Assembly (NCBI GenBank): GCA_024742485.1
Contig: JANSYK010000002.1
Location: 1,054,001-1,118,000 of the forward strand
Direction: 5' to 3'
DNA from: Alphaproteobacteria bacterium
GTDB lineage: Bacteria; Pseudomonadota; Alphaproteobacteria; Rhizobiales; Rhizobiaceae
Length of the DNA: 64,000 nucleotides
Positions 37,308 through 45,548 of this stretch are shown piece after piece (the first letter of the stretch is position 1; each line of letters begins with the position of its first letter). The translations under genes and the position numbers were made by a program. Under the pieces are notes generated by a model. That model searched no databases, was not told the origin of the DNA, and worked only from the letters and a program-made list of their open reading frames with translations.

Positions 37308-37880
37308 CTAGACCACAAACAGAAAATAGCGGGCGCTGCTGTGTGACGGTGTTGTGAAAGCGCTGCGGCCATGAAGCTGGTAGCGCAGGCAGTCACCTGG
37401 CTGAATGCGATGACGGGTCCCGTCGATTTCGACCGTCAGCAATCCCTCCACGAGCAACAAATGATGCTCAAGACCCCTGCGCGGCGGATGTTCATAGGTG
37501 ATGCTTGTATTGGCCTTGAGAACACATTCCAGCCCTTCGGCGTTCAATGGTCCCGCCGGTGGTGAAACCGAGCGCCTGAGGAACCCGGTTTCGGGATCCG
37601 TCCACACCGGTTGATCGTCCCGGCGGACAAGCGGCGTGAAATCATCCTCGACCAGATGCATCAGCCGCGACAGTGTCAGGCCGTAAGCGGCACAAAGCTT
37701 ACCAAGCACGTGCGCCGTCGGGCTGACGTCGGCGTTCTCGAGACGCGACAGGGATGCGCGGCTGACACCACTGCGTTCCGCCAGCAGATCAAGGGACCAT
37801 TGACGCTCTGTGCGAAGAGATTTGAGCCGTACAGCCATTTGGCGGTCGAACGACGTTGCCTGGGATTCGGGTTCGTTCAT
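37308..37880 (-). CDS. XRE-family regulator with C-terminal cupin
   Basis: A 190-residue repressor-type protein. The N-terminal helix-turn-helix (VRLKSLRTERQWSLDLLAERSGVSRASLSRLE) is followed by a cupin sensor domain (ITYEHPPRRGLEHHLLLVEGLLTVE, IQPGDCLRYQLHG). The start codon at 37880 lies inside a perfect 18-bp inverted repeat and has no ribosome site, so the mRNA may be leaderless; the in-frame extension upstream would run through the operator into the E1-beta gene. Autoregulation by binding this palindrome is likely. It sits between the 2-oxoacid dehydrogenase genes (upstream, same strand) and a GNAT (downstream). Confidence 0.88.
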   Translation of the reverse strand: MNEPESQATSFDRQMAVRLKSLRTERQWSLDLLAERSGVSRASLSRLENADVSPTAHVLGKLCAAYGLTLSRLMHLVEDDFTPLVRRDDQPVWTDPETGFLRRSVSPPAGPLNAEGLECVLKANTSITYEHPPRRGLEHHLLLVEGLLTVEIDGTRHRIQPGDCLRYQLHGRSAFTTPSHSSARYFLFVV

Positions 37881-37911
37881 ATTCGGGAAAATATCCCGAA
37901 TATGAACGAAC
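37871..37911. promoter_or_regulatory. Perfect 18-bp inverted repeat over the XRE-cupin start codon
   Basis: gttcgttcatattcggga (37871-37888) and its exact complement (37894-37911) flank the 5-base centre aaata. On the minus strand the right half reads into the regulator's ATG, so a dimer bound here would block transcription start or initiation of translation. The two arms are perfect over 36 positions, far beyond chance. Identity of the binding protein (its own XRE product) is inferred. Confidence 0.8.
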
Positions 37912-37932
37912 GTCAATCGGCGTCGGAGTTTG

Positions 37933-38913
37933 CTATGCCGGGTGGAGCAGGTTGCGAACGGTCTGGACGATGAGATCTTCGCTTGGAAGGTATTCTTTCT
38001 CAAGTTCACGGGCGAAAGGTGTTGGAATATCCGGGGCCGCGATTTTTCTGATCGGTGCTTTTAGGGCCGTGAATGCCCGATCGGCAGCCAAAGCAATGAC
38101 ATCATTGACCGAACTGCCGCGTCCGATGGCCTCTGACAGAACCACCAGGCGCCCGGTTTTTCGGACCGAGGCGAGAATGGTTGCCTCGTCGAGCGGAGAG
38201 ATCGTCCGCAGATCGACAACTTCGACCGAAAATCCGGACTCCTGCAAAGTGGTTGCGGCTGCGAGAGCCCGTTTGACCATCAGACCGGAGGCAACCAACG
38301 TAACGTCCGATCCGGTTCGTGCCACGGCGGCCTTTCCAAGCGGTACGACCTCACCGGCTTCCGGATCGACCTCTGCCTTTCCCGCGTGATAGAGCGCCAT
38401 GTGCTCAAGAAACAGAACCGGATTGTTGTCACGGATCGCCGACACCATCAGCCCGTGCGCATCGGCCGGATTGGAGGGCGCGACGATTTTCACGCCGGGC
38501 ATGTTGGCGAGCCATGAATGGTGGTCATAGGCGTGCCCGTGAAACGGACCGACGCCGAATTTTGCCCGCACGACCAGAGGCACGCTCTGGCTGCCGCCCG
38601 AGTAATAGTGCATGGCGCCGGCATCCAGAAACTGCTGCATGACCAGTGCAAGAAACTCCAGGAACATCAGGTCGACCACCGGCCGTTTGCCCTGCATGGC
38701 GGCCCCGACGCCGGCACCGACAAATGTGCTTTCTGAAATCGGCACGTCGATGACCCGCCCCTCGGCGCCGAACGCGTCCCAAAGCCCGGCATTCGAGCGC
38801 AGTGGACCGCCGAATTTGCCGATATCCTCGCCCATGACGAAGACATTCCGGTCGCGCACCATTTCGCGGTGAATGGCCGCGACAACAGCCTGCTGAAAGG
38901 TCATCCGGCTCAT
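37933..38913 (-). CDS. 2-oxoacid (acetoin/pyruvate-type) dehydrogenase E1 beta
   Basis: A 326-residue TPP-dependent dehydrogenase beta subunit. Conserved segments are AIHREMVRDRNVFVMGEDIGKFGG, PISESTFVGAGVGAAMQG, HSWLANMPGVKIVAPSNPADA and a C-terminal TPDIPTPFA-like AAPDIPTPFARELE. The alpha subunit gene overlaps its start by 4 bases. Together they decarboxylate a 2-oxoacid or cleave acetoin, passing the acyl group to the lipoyl protein. The set resembles both acetoin dehydrogenase (AcoAB) and pyruvate/branched-chain dehydrogenase-like E1; without acoR or acoX the substrate is uncertain. Confidence 0.9.
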   Translation of the reverse strand: MSRMTFQQAVVAAIHREMVRDRNVFVMGEDIGKFGGPLRSNAGLWDAFGAEGRVIDVPISESTFVGAGVGAAMQGKRPVVDLMFLEFLALVMQQFLDAGAMHYYSGGSQSVPLVVRAKFGVGPFHGHAYDHHSWLANMPGVKIVAPSNPADAHGLMVSAIRDNNPVLFLEHMALYHAGKAEVDPEAGEVVPLGKAAVARTGSDVTLVASGLMVKRALAAATTLQESGFSVEVVDLRTISPLDEATILASVRKTGRLVVLSEAIGRGSSVNDVIALAADRAFTALKAPIRKIAAPDIPTPFARELEKEYLPSEDLIVQTVRNLLHPA

Positions 38914-39869
38914 GGCGCAGCCTCCGCATAGACGGATCCCGGATCAAGGCCGCGGGGGTCGGGAACCGGGTCTTGCAGCGCCGCATCAAAGGCGCCCTGA
39001 ACGTCCTTCCCAATGCGTGCATCGGTTCGGGCAAGCAGATCGGCCGTTTCGACGCCCTGCTCGACCAGCAGCCTTCTGAAACGCGTGACGGGATCCTTCT
39101 CGCGCCAGCGTTCGATCTCGTGCGGATCACGGTAGTCCTCGGCATCCGAGTAAAAATGGCCGGCCACACGGTAGCTCTGGCATTCGATCAGGGTGGGACC
39201 ACCGCCCGTGCGAGCTCTGGCGACCGCTTCGTCCATCGCGTCTTTCACTGCCAGAACATCATTCCCGTCAACACGGACACCGGGCATGCCGGTCGCCGGC
39301 CCGCGGTCGACGATCCTTCCGCCGACGCCGGCCTTCAGCTCCGTTGAAATGGCGATCTGGTTGTTCTGGCACACGAAAACCATAGGCAGGTTCAGCACTG
39401 CTGCCATGTTCATGGCCTCGTGACAGTCTCCACGGCTGGAGGTCCCGTCGCCGAAAACACCCACCGCAACATCATCGCGCCGGTCCAGTTTCGACGCCAA
39501 TGCTCCGCCGGCAGCATAACCGAGCGGCGGGCCGAGCGATCCGGCATAGAGCCCGATCAAGCCGTATTCCGGTGGCCCGCAAATATCGCTGCGATGGCGG
39601 CCCGCATGATAGGACGTGCTGCGGCCAAGGCAGCCGGCCATGATGGTTCTGAGATCGGCGCCCTTGGCAAGGGCGGCTGAAACGGCGCCGCGATAATGCG
39701 GCGCGACCACGTCGCTTTTTCTCAAGCCGTGGTAAATCCCGGCGATCATGGCCTCTTCACCTTCCAGACCATGCCAGTGGCCGTCATGCTTGCCGAGCAC
39801 CTCGTCGAGGGTGCGCGTCAGCATCATCAGTTCATAGAGCTCAAGCAGGGTGCGGTTGGAGCGGCTCAT
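38910..39869 (-). CDS. 2-oxoacid (acetoin/pyruvate-type) dehydrogenase E1 alpha
   Basis: A 319-residue alpha subunit with the thiamine diphosphate motif GDGTSSRGDCHEAMNMAAVLNLPMVFVCQNN (the GDG...NN pattern) at about residues 138-168. Upstream are DVVAPHYRGAVSAALAKG and SYHAGRH, and downstream the phosphorylation-loop region YRVAGHFYSDAEDYRDPHE. It overlaps the lipoyl-protein gene by 4 bases and the beta gene by 4 bases, so a single translationally coupled operon produces the complex. E3 (dihydrolipoyl dehydrogenase) is not encoded in the window. Confidence 0.9.
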   Translation of the reverse strand: MSRSNRTLLELYELMMLTRTLDEVLGKHDGHWHGLEGEEAMIAGIYHGLRKSDVVAPHYRGAVSAALAKGADLRTIMAGCLGRSTSYHAGRHRSDICGPPEYGLIGLYAGSLGPPLGYAAGGALASKLDRRDDVAVGVFGDGTSSRGDCHEAMNMAAVLNLPMVFVCQNNQIAISTELKAGVGGRIVDRGPATGMPGVRVDGNDVLAVKDAMDEAVARARTGGGPTLIECQSYRVAGHFYSDAEDYRDPHEIERWREKDPVTRFRRLLVEQGVETADLLARTDARIGKDVQGAFDAALQDPVPDPRGLDPGSVYAEAAP

Positions 39870-40120
39870 GAATGCGGACCCCCGCTTTCGGGCTGGATGC
39901 GGGCGATTACTGCCCCGACGCGCACCTCATCATCCGCCTTTGCCAGAATGGCATCCAGGGTGCCGCTCATTTCGGCCTCGACTTCCACATTCACCTTGTC
40001 GGTCATGATTTCCACCAGAACGTCACCCTCGGTGAAGCGGTCTCCCGCGCTGAAATTCCACTGCACGATGGTCGCCTCGGTCACCCCTTCGCCGATTTCC
40101 GGTAGTTTGAAGTCGATCAT
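39866..40120 (-). CDS. Stand-alone lipoyl-domain protein
   Basis: An 84-residue single lipoyl domain. The lipoylated Lys42 lies in the canonical EIMTDKVNVEVEAE turn, and the N-terminus LPEIGEGVTEATIVQW is typical of E2 lipoyl domains. The start at 40120 is marked by GAGGAG; a longer frame adds 11 residues. It ends at GGPHS without the hinge, peripheral-subunit-binding or catalytic domains, so this E2 is split, with the catalytic core on the preceding gene. It carries acyl groups between E1, the E2 core and E3. Confidence 0.9.
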   Translation of the reverse strand: MIDFKLPEIGEGVTEATIVQWNFSAGDRFTEGDVLVEIMTDKVNVEVEAEMSGTLDAILAKADDEVRVGAVIARIQPESGGPHS

Positions 40121-40149
40121 GATGCGGTCTCCTCTAGGCGGTTGCGCCG

Positions 40150-40845
40150 TCAAAGCAGCAATTCGGGTTGATTGAGCAAATCGGCGACGGTCTGCAGAAA
40201 CGCCGTCGCGGCGGCGCCATTCAGCGCCCGGTGGTCAAAACTCAGGCTGAGCGGCAGCATGTGGCCAACGGCGATCGTGTTGTTCGTGACCACGGGCACC
40301 TGCCTGACAGACAGGGTTGCCAATATGGCCACCTGGGGCAGGGGAACGATCGGCGTAGCGTAGCGGGCCGCCGTCGATTGTCCGAGATTGGAGAGGGTGA
40401 AACTCGCACCGCGAATATCCGTGAGCTTCAGATCGCCCGCCCGCGCCTTGCGGACAAGAGCGTCGGTTGCCTCTGAAATCTGCTGGAGCGATTGACCACG
40501 AAGATTTCTCACCACCGGGGTCAGAAGGTCTCCATTGGATGTGGTGACGGCCAGACCGAGATGAACATTGCGGAAGATCTTCAGGCCCGCATCGTCAAAA
40601 TGCGCATTGAGTTCCTCGTGTTTCTCCAGCGATTTTGCCAGTGCCGAAACGAGGAAATGAGACAGGGTCGGCCGTGTCGAACGGTCATAGTTGCGATCCC
40701 TGAATTCCATCAGATCGCAGACCCGCGCGTCTCCGAATATCGTAACCGAAACGGCCTCGCCCTGACTGGCAGACAAGAACCGCCCAGCCTGTTTTTGAGC
40801 CGGTGAAAGCGGCCGAATAGAGAATTCTTTTTCTGGCACGTTCAC
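40150..40845 (-). CDS. 2-oxoacid dehydrogenase E2 catalytic core (no lipoyl domain)
   Basis: About 231 residues from a GTG at 40845 (an ATG at 40929 would add 28 atypical residues and lies within a palindrome). The protein is only the acyltransferase core: FSIRPLSPAQKQAGRFLSAS, SVTIFGDARV, GLAVTTSNGDLLTPVVRN, SFTLSNLGQS and a terminal SFDHRALNGAAATAFL. The E2 active site is normally HRxxDG; here Asp is replaced by Asn (HRALNG), while the His is kept. No lipoyl or subunit-binding domain is present. It is the first gene of the complex operon, divergent from the TRAP transporter. Confidence 0.8.
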   Translation of the reverse strand: MNVPEKEFSIRPLSPAQKQAGRFLSASQGEAVSVTIFGDARVCDLMEFRDRNYDRSTRPTLSHFLVSALAKSLEKHEELNAHFDDAGLKIFRNVHLGLAVTTSNGDLLTPVVRNLRGQSLQQISEATDALVRKARAGDLKLTDIRGASFTLSNLGQSTAARYATPIVPLPQVAILATLSVRQVPVVTNNTIAVGHMLPLSLSFDHRALNGAAATAFLQTVADLLNQPELLL

Positions 40846-40923
40846 GGGATAATCAGCCAACCTGTTGAAACATTGAAGAAATCCTCCGGTCGAAAACAGC
40901 CAGCCAAGGCTATCGACATTTTG

Positions 40924-40935
40924 TAACATTTGTTA
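40924..40935. promoter_or_regulatory. Short palindrome in the E2/TRAP divergent spacer
   Basis: taacatttgtta is a 5-bp inverted repeat with a 2-bp centre, in an AT-rich part of the spacer between the dehydrogenase operon and the DctPQM operon. Its position suits an operator for both promoters, for example of the MarR regulator encoded at the end of the TRAP operon. Small palindromes like this can occur by chance. Confidence 0.3.
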
Positions 40936-41001
40936 TTAACTGGCGACTGTCAATAGGTCATCATTGAGAAACCTGTTGCTGGGACAACCGGGAGGAAGAC
41001 A

Positions 41002-41994
41002 ATGAAATCGAATTTGAAGACGATTTGCGCGGGGGTACTGGCCGTCATGCTGGCGCTGCCAACGGCAATCTCCAGCGCCGCCGATGTGTCACTGACACTG
41101 GGTCATGTGGCGCCACCGCAAACCACCTATCAGGATGCGGCCGTGCGGTTTGCCGACAAGCTTTCGGAACTTTCGGACGGAACAATGTCCGTCAACATCG
41201 TGCCCGGCGGCGCCCTTGGCGGATTGGGTGAGCTTTGGGCACAGACGAGAACCAATGCGCTTGACCTTCACCTGATTGATATCGGCGCCCTCATCGCGAT
41301 GAAGGAAGCAAGTCCCTTTCTCGTTCTCTTCGCGCCCTACCTCTTTCGGGATCAGGACCATTTCCATTCCTATGTCCAAAGCGATGTTTTCAAGGGCATG
41401 ATGAAGGATGTCGAAGAAAAGACCGGAGTGGTCTATCTCGGTTATGTCGGCGATCGGCCGCCGCGCGTCGTGACGTCCAGGACGCCTGTGACCACGCCGG
41501 ACGATCTCAAGGGATTGAAGATCAGGACGCCACAGCACCCTTTCATCATCAACACGTTCAAAACCTGGGGGGCGGCTTCCACACCATTGGGTGCCGCGGA
41601 ACTGCTGATATCATTGAAAACCGGAGTGGTGGACGGCCAGGACAATGGTGTGATTGATTTTGTCGGTGCCGGATATGCCGACGCCAACAAGTATTTTGCA
41701 CCGATCGACTATATTCATTCCGGGATCGGCCTGTGGATGTCGCCGGAAAAATGGGCGTCCATGACGGAGCAGCAGCGGGCCTGGTTGATGGAGGCAGCTG
41801 AATATGCTGGTGTTGCCGGCCGGGACATCCATGTCGAGCAGATGAAATCAGCCTTTGAGGCATTGCAGGAAGAGGGAGTCACCGTGACCGAACCCGATCT
41901 CGAAGCCTTCCGCAGTTCCATCGAACCCATGGTCACCGGCATGGACGGAAAGGCATGGCCGGAAGGCCTTTACGCGACCATCAGCGGCCTATGA
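41002..41994 (+). CDS. TRAP transporter substrate-binding protein (DctP family)
   Basis: A 330-residue periplasmic binding protein with a signal peptide (LAVMLALPTAISSAADV). DctP-type features are LTLGHVAPPQTTYQDAAVRFADKL, IVPGGALGGLGELWAQTRTNALDLHLI, GLKIRTPQHPFIINTFKTWGA with the substrate-contact Arg, and ELLISLKTGVVDGQDNG. The ATG has GGGAGGAAGAC upstream. The two permease genes follow at once. Probable substrate is an organic acid, perhaps the one used by the divergent dehydrogenase complex (inference). Confidence 0.92.
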   Translation: MKSNLKTICAGVLAVMLALPTAISSAADVSLTLGHVAPPQTTYQDAAVRFADKLSELSDGTMSVNIVPGGALGGLGELWAQTRTNALDLHLIDIGALIAMKEASPFLVLFAPYLFRDQDHFHSYVQSDVFKGMMKDVEEKTGVVYLGYVGDRPPRVVTSRTPVTTPDDLKGLKIRTPQHPFIINTFKTWGAASTPLGAAELLISLKTGVVDGQDNGVIDFVGAGYADANKYFAPIDYIHSGIGLWMSPEKWASMTEQQRAWLMEAAEYAGVAGRDIHVEQMKSAFEALQEEGVTVTEPDLEAFRSSIEPMVTGMDGKAWPEGLYATISGL

Positions 41995-41997
41995 TCC

Positions 41998-42489
41998 ATG
42001 GTCGGTAGCGCCTTTGATCCAGACAGGATCCGGCAGGGCCTGATCAAAGGACTGGAAAGGGTTCTCGGCGCAGTGCTTGCTGCGCTGATTTCGCTGGAGG
42101 TGGTGCAGGTTTTTCTGCGCTATTTCCTTGCAGAGGGGCTCATCTGGGGTCGCGATGTTGCAACGCTTCTGCTGTTCTGTCTTGCCTGGTTCGGCGCATC
42201 GCTCGGCTGGTTGAACGGAAATCATATCGCAGTCGATCTCTTCGGCAGCGGTCGGTCCGGCAGGCAAAGAAGGGGCCTGGTTCTCAATCTCCTCATGATG
42301 GCGTTCGCAATTGCCCTTTCGGTGATGACGATACGGGCGATCGAGGCGTTTTCGTTGATCGAACTGCCTTCGCTTGGTGTGCCGGCGGCCATCAAGTTCG
42401 TGCCGATCATCATTGGCACAATGCTGCTTATCCTCGCCTCCATACTTAATCTCGCAGCCGATGCCGCAGACCAGCGGGCTTCCCGTTGA
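41998..42489 (+). CDS. TRAP transporter small permease (DctQ)
   Basis: A 163-residue four-helix membrane protein (VLGAVLAALISLEVVQVFLRYF, LIWGRDVATLLLFCLAWFGASL, and two later hydrophobic segments). The WGRDVATLLLFCLAWFGAS segment and the nearby NGNHIAVDLF match DctQ proteins, which hold the substrate-binding protein close to DctM. It starts 3 bases after the binding-protein stop, and its TGA overlaps the TTG start of the large permease gene. Confidence 0.9.
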   Translation: MVGSAFDPDRIRQGLIKGLERVLGAVLAALISLEVVQVFLRYFLAEGLIWGRDVATLLLFCLAWFGASLGWLNGNHIAVDLFGSGRSGRQRRGLVLNLLMMAFAIALSVMTIRAIEAFSLIELPSLGVPAAIKFVPIIIGTMLLILASILNLAADAADQRASR

Positions 42490-43772
42490 TTGAGATTGGC
42501 TTCACCGTCGCAGTTATGCTGGTCCTCATGCTGCTTCGCGTCCCGGTTTTCCTGGCCATGGCGTTGGCAACATTTGCCTTTGCGGCGGTGTTCAGCCCGA
42601 TGATGCAGCCGATGGTCATTGCGCAGAGTTTCATGCGCGGCCTCGACAGCAACGCATTTACCGCGATTGCGTATTTCTTTGCAGCCGGCGCCATCATGAA
42701 TGCCGGTGGCATGAGCGAACGGCTCCTGGAGCTTGCCCGCTCGCTGGTTGCGCAATTTCGCGGCGGCCTCGCGCACGCCAATATCGGCGCAAGCATGGTG
42801 TTTGCCGGCGTATCGGGATCGGCCGTTGCCGATGCGGCTGCGGTCGGATCGGTGATGGTGCCGGCCATGAAGCGCGATGGCTATAGCGGCGCCTATTCGG
42901 CCGCCGTTACCGCGACTTCGGCGACCATTGGACTGGTCATTCCACCTTCGATCCCAATGGTCGTCTTCGCGCTGTTTACACCGGCGGAAGCATCGAAACT
43001 GTTCGTAGCGGGCATTCTGCCCGGATTGCTGATGGGCGTGTTCCTGCTCATCACCTCCGTCTTCATCGCGATCCGCCGCGGCTATCCCGCCCATAGCTGG
43101 CAGGGCTGGAAGCGCGTCTGGATTGCCTTTCGTCGCAGCTTCCTGGCACTGTTGATGCCGATCCTTGTGGTGGCCGGCCTGATCGGTGGCTTTGCGACCG
43201 TGTCGGAAATCGGTGCCCTTGCAGCGCTTTATGCTGCCGCAATTTCACTGCTCGTCTACAGGGATACAACGATCCGGGCGTTCTGGAGAGCCCTGATCGC
43301 AGCCGCCGGCGACAGTGCCAAGATCTTGATTATCATTGCCATTTCAGGCGCATTTGTATGGATCTCCGCCCGGGCCGGGGTTGCCAATCAACTGGCGGAG
43401 GCGGTGACGGCGTCGCAGGTCGGTCCGACACTCGTTCTTGCTGCCATTGCAATCATCCTGCTTCTGCTGGGCACGGTGCTCGAACCGGTCACACTGCTCA
43501 TTGTCGTTGCGCCCATCATCGCGCCGGCAGCGATCCTTGCCGGTGTCGATATCACGCAACTCGGCGTGGTGGTCGTGCTGGCCTCGGCCATCGGCCTGGT
43601 GACGCCGCCCGTCGGCGTCCTTTTGTTTGTCACCAGCGCTCAGGCAGATGCTCCAATCGCCGAGGTCGTGCGGGAAAGTGCGATTTTTCTGTGCGCATTG
43701 ATCATTCTTCTGTTTTCCGTGGTTTACTGGCAGCCCCTGACCCTTTTCCTTGTCAGGATGACCGGCGTTTGA
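42486..43772 (+). CDS. TRAP transporter large permease (DctM)
   Basis: A 428-residue transporter subunit that performs Na+-coupled uptake. It has about 12 hydrophobic segments and the DctM landmarks FAAGAIMNAGGMSERLLELARSLV, GVSGSAVADAAAVGSVMVPAMKRDGYS, VIPPSIPMVVF and GLVTPPVGVLLFVTSAQAD. The start is TTG at 42486, overlapping the DctQ stop (TTGA); the next ATG is far inside, so the TTG is well supported. A MarR regulator gene follows 26 bases later. Confidence 0.92.
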   Translation: MIEIGFTVAVMLVLMLLRVPVFLAMALATFAFAAVFSPMMQPMVIAQSFMRGLDSNAFTAIAYFFAAGAIMNAGGMSERLLELARSLVAQFRGGLAHANIGASMVFAGVSGSAVADAAAVGSVMVPAMKRDGYSGAYSAAVTATSATIGLVIPPSIPMVVFALFTPAEASKLFVAGILPGLLMGVFLLITSVFIAIRRGYPAHSWQGWKRVWIAFRRSFLALLMPILVVAGLIGGFATVSEIGALAALYAAAISLLVYRDTTIRAFWRALIAAAGDSAKILIIIAISGAFVWISARAGVANQLAEAVTASQVGPTLVLAAIAIILLLLGTVLEPVTLLIVVAPIIAPAAILAGVDITQLGVVVVLASAIGLVTPPVGVLLFVTSAQADAPIAEVVRESAIFLCALIILLFSVVYWQPLTLFLVRMTGV

Positions 43773-43798
43773 GACCAACAGCGTGGCGGGAAGTGACA

Positions 43799-44257
43799 AT
43801 GGACGAGACGGAACGAACGGACAGCACAGCCGTCAGCACGCTGACATTCAGGTTGATCGTGTTGATGAATCTGGTGGTCAAACCCTTCAACGCGGTGTTT
43901 GGCGTGGAAAACAACCTGTCACTGTCGGAATGGCGTTGCATGATGTGGCTGGCGGCCCATCCCGGTGCATCGGGTCAGGATACAGCCAATGGCATCGGCA
44001 TGGACCGCATGAATGTCAGCCGCAGCCTTCGATCGATGAAATCGAAGGAATACACACGGCGCTTGCCCGGGGTGGACGACAAGAAGAAATGGCTATGGTT
44101 TCTGACCGACAACGGTTGGGCAGTCTATGACAGGATCATAGCCAGCGCAATCGACCGGGATCACACATTGGTCAAATCGCTGGATCCGGCGGAGCGTGCG
44201 GTCGTGCTGCGGTTTCTGGAATCGGCCACAGCCGAACTCAGGGCCGTGGATTCCTGA
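43799..44257 (+). CDS. MarR-family transcriptional regulator
   Basis: A 152-residue winged-helix protein: LSLSEWRCMMWLAAHPGASGQDTANGIGMDRMNVSRSLRSMKSKEY shows helices and wing in order (about residues 40-88), followed by LTDNGWAVYDRI. The ATG at 43799 has GCGGGAAGTGACA upstream. It ends the DctPQM operon and is probably a repressor responding to the transported acid; it converges on metZ with 20 bases between. A longer upstream frame overlaps the permease gene and is rejected. Confidence 0.88.
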   Translation: MDETERTDSTAVSTLTFRLIVLMNLVVKPFNAVFGVENNLSLSEWRCMMWLAAHPGASGQDTANGIGMDRMNVSRSLRSMKSKEYTRRLPGVDDKKKWLWFLTDNGWAVYDRIIASAIDRDHTLVKSLDPAERAVVLRFLESATAELRAVDS

Positions 44258-44277
44258 GCCACAGAACTCAAGCGATC

Positions 44278-45498
44278 TCATCGGATCGCCGCAAACGCCG
44301 CCCCGAGGTCCTCGATGAGGTCGTTCACATCTTCCAGTCCGGCCGACAGGCGGACCGTGCCATCGGTGATGCCGAGTTCGGCCCGGGCATCTTCCGCAAG
44401 GTTCTTGTGAGTTGTGGTCGCCGGATGGGTGATCAGGCTCTTTGCATCGCCCAGATTGTTGGAGATCTGCACGGTGCGAAGGGCATTTTCGAACGCAAAG
44501 GCTGCTGCCTTGCCGCCATCGATTTCAAAGGCGACCAGGGTTGAGCCACCGGTCATCTGTTTGGCGACAATGTCCGCCTGGGGATGATCGGCGCGGCCCG
44601 GATAGATCACTCGACGGACCATCGCCTGCTGGTCGATGAAGTCGGCAATCGTCGCCGCGCTTTCGCTTTGCTGACGCACCCGCAAGGGCAGGGTCTCCAG
44701 GCCCTTGAGCAGTGTCCAGGCATTGAATGGAGAAAGCGATGGTCCGGTATGGCGGTAGTAATCGTGCAGTTTTTCGTCGATCCAGTCCTTTGACGACAGG
44801 ATGATACCGCCCAGACACCGGCCCTGACCATCAATGTGTTTGGTCGCCGAGTAGACCACCACATGGGCGCCGAATTGAAGTGGTTTCTGGTAGAGCGGCG
44901 TCGCAAAAACATTGTCCACGACGAGACAGGCACCTGCCGCATTGGCGATGTCGGCAACACCCTGAATGTCGATGACCTCGAGTGTCGGGTTGGTCGGGCT
45001 TTCCAGGAAAAACGCCTTTGTGTTCGGTCGGACCGCCCGCTGCCAGTTGTCAAGGTCGGTTCCGTCGATCAGCGTCGTTTCAATCCCGTAGCGTGGCATC
45101 AGCGTCTCGACCACCCATCGGCAGGAGCCGAACAGCGCACGGGCAGCCACCACATGCTCGCCGGCCTTGACCTGGCACAGCAGGGCCGCAGACACCGCTG
45201 CCATGCCAGAGGCCGTTGCCCTTGCATCTTCTGCGCCTTCGAGGGCGCACATGCGTTGTTCGAACATGTCGACCGTCGGATTGGCGTAGCGCGAATAGAT
45301 GAAACCGTCATCTTCACCCTTGAAACGCGCCTCGGCGGCTTCCGCGCTGTCATAGATAAAGCCCTGGGTCAGATACATGGCCTCGGATGTTTCGCCATGA
45401 TGCGAGCGGGTTGTGCCGCTGTGAACCATCTGCGTGGCCGGACGCCAACTCGTCTTCCAGTTATCCCCGGCCTGCCCGCTCTCATTCCTGTCTGTCAT
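44278..45498 (-). CDS. metZ: O-succinylhomoserine sulfhydrylase
   Basis: A 406-residue Cys/Met-metabolism PLP enzyme that makes homocysteine from O-succinylhomoserine and sulfide. Seen are MVHSGTTRSHHGETSEAMYLTQGF, YSRYANPTVDMFEQRMCALEG, the PLP-binding VYSATKHIDGQGR with its lysine, and SPFNAWTLLKGLETL plus the C-terminal NNLGDAKSLITHPATTTH. The SAM-II riboswitch upstream supports a methionine-biosynthesis role and MetZ over cystathionine lyases. The ATG at 45498 has GGGTGA 4 bases upstream; a GTG at 45507 is an alternative start. Confidence 0.94.
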   Translation of the reverse strand: MTDRNESGQAGDNWKTSWRPATQMVHSGTTRSHHGETSEAMYLTQGFIYDSAEAAEARFKGEDDGFIYSRYANPTVDMFEQRMCALEGAEDARATASGMAAVSAALLCQVKAGEHVVAARALFGSCRWVVETLMPRYGIETTLIDGTDLDNWQRAVRPNTKAFFLESPTNPTLEVIDIQGVADIANAAGACLVVDNVFATPLYQKPLQFGAHVVVYSATKHIDGQGRCLGGIILSSKDWIDEKLHDYYRHTGPSLSPFNAWTLLKGLETLPLRVRQQSESAATIADFIDQQAMVRRVIYPGRADHPQADIVAKQMTGGSTLVAFEIDGGKAAAFAFENALRTVQISNNLGDAKSLITHPATTTHKNLAEDARAELGITDGTVRLSAGLEDVNDLIEDLGAAFAAIR

Positions 45499-45512
45499 GT
45501 CATTCACCCAAC

Positions 45513-45545
45513 AAAAAAACCGGCTGCGAATGTCGCTAGCCGGTT
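45513..45545 (-). terminator. Rho-independent terminator in the metZ leader
   Basis: On the minus strand aaccggct pairs with agccggtt around a gcg/cgc inner stem, followed by seven T. It lies 15 bases before metZ and 5 bases after the riboswitch core, the normal place for a switch-controlled terminator. Confidence 0.8.
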
Positions 45546-45548
45546 TGC

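Noticed and set aside
40846-40929. N-terminal extension of the E2 core from ATG 40929
   Set aside because: The 28 extra residues do not resemble E2 proteins, there is no ribosome site, and the ATG sits in a palindrome; the GTG start was preferred, though not proven.
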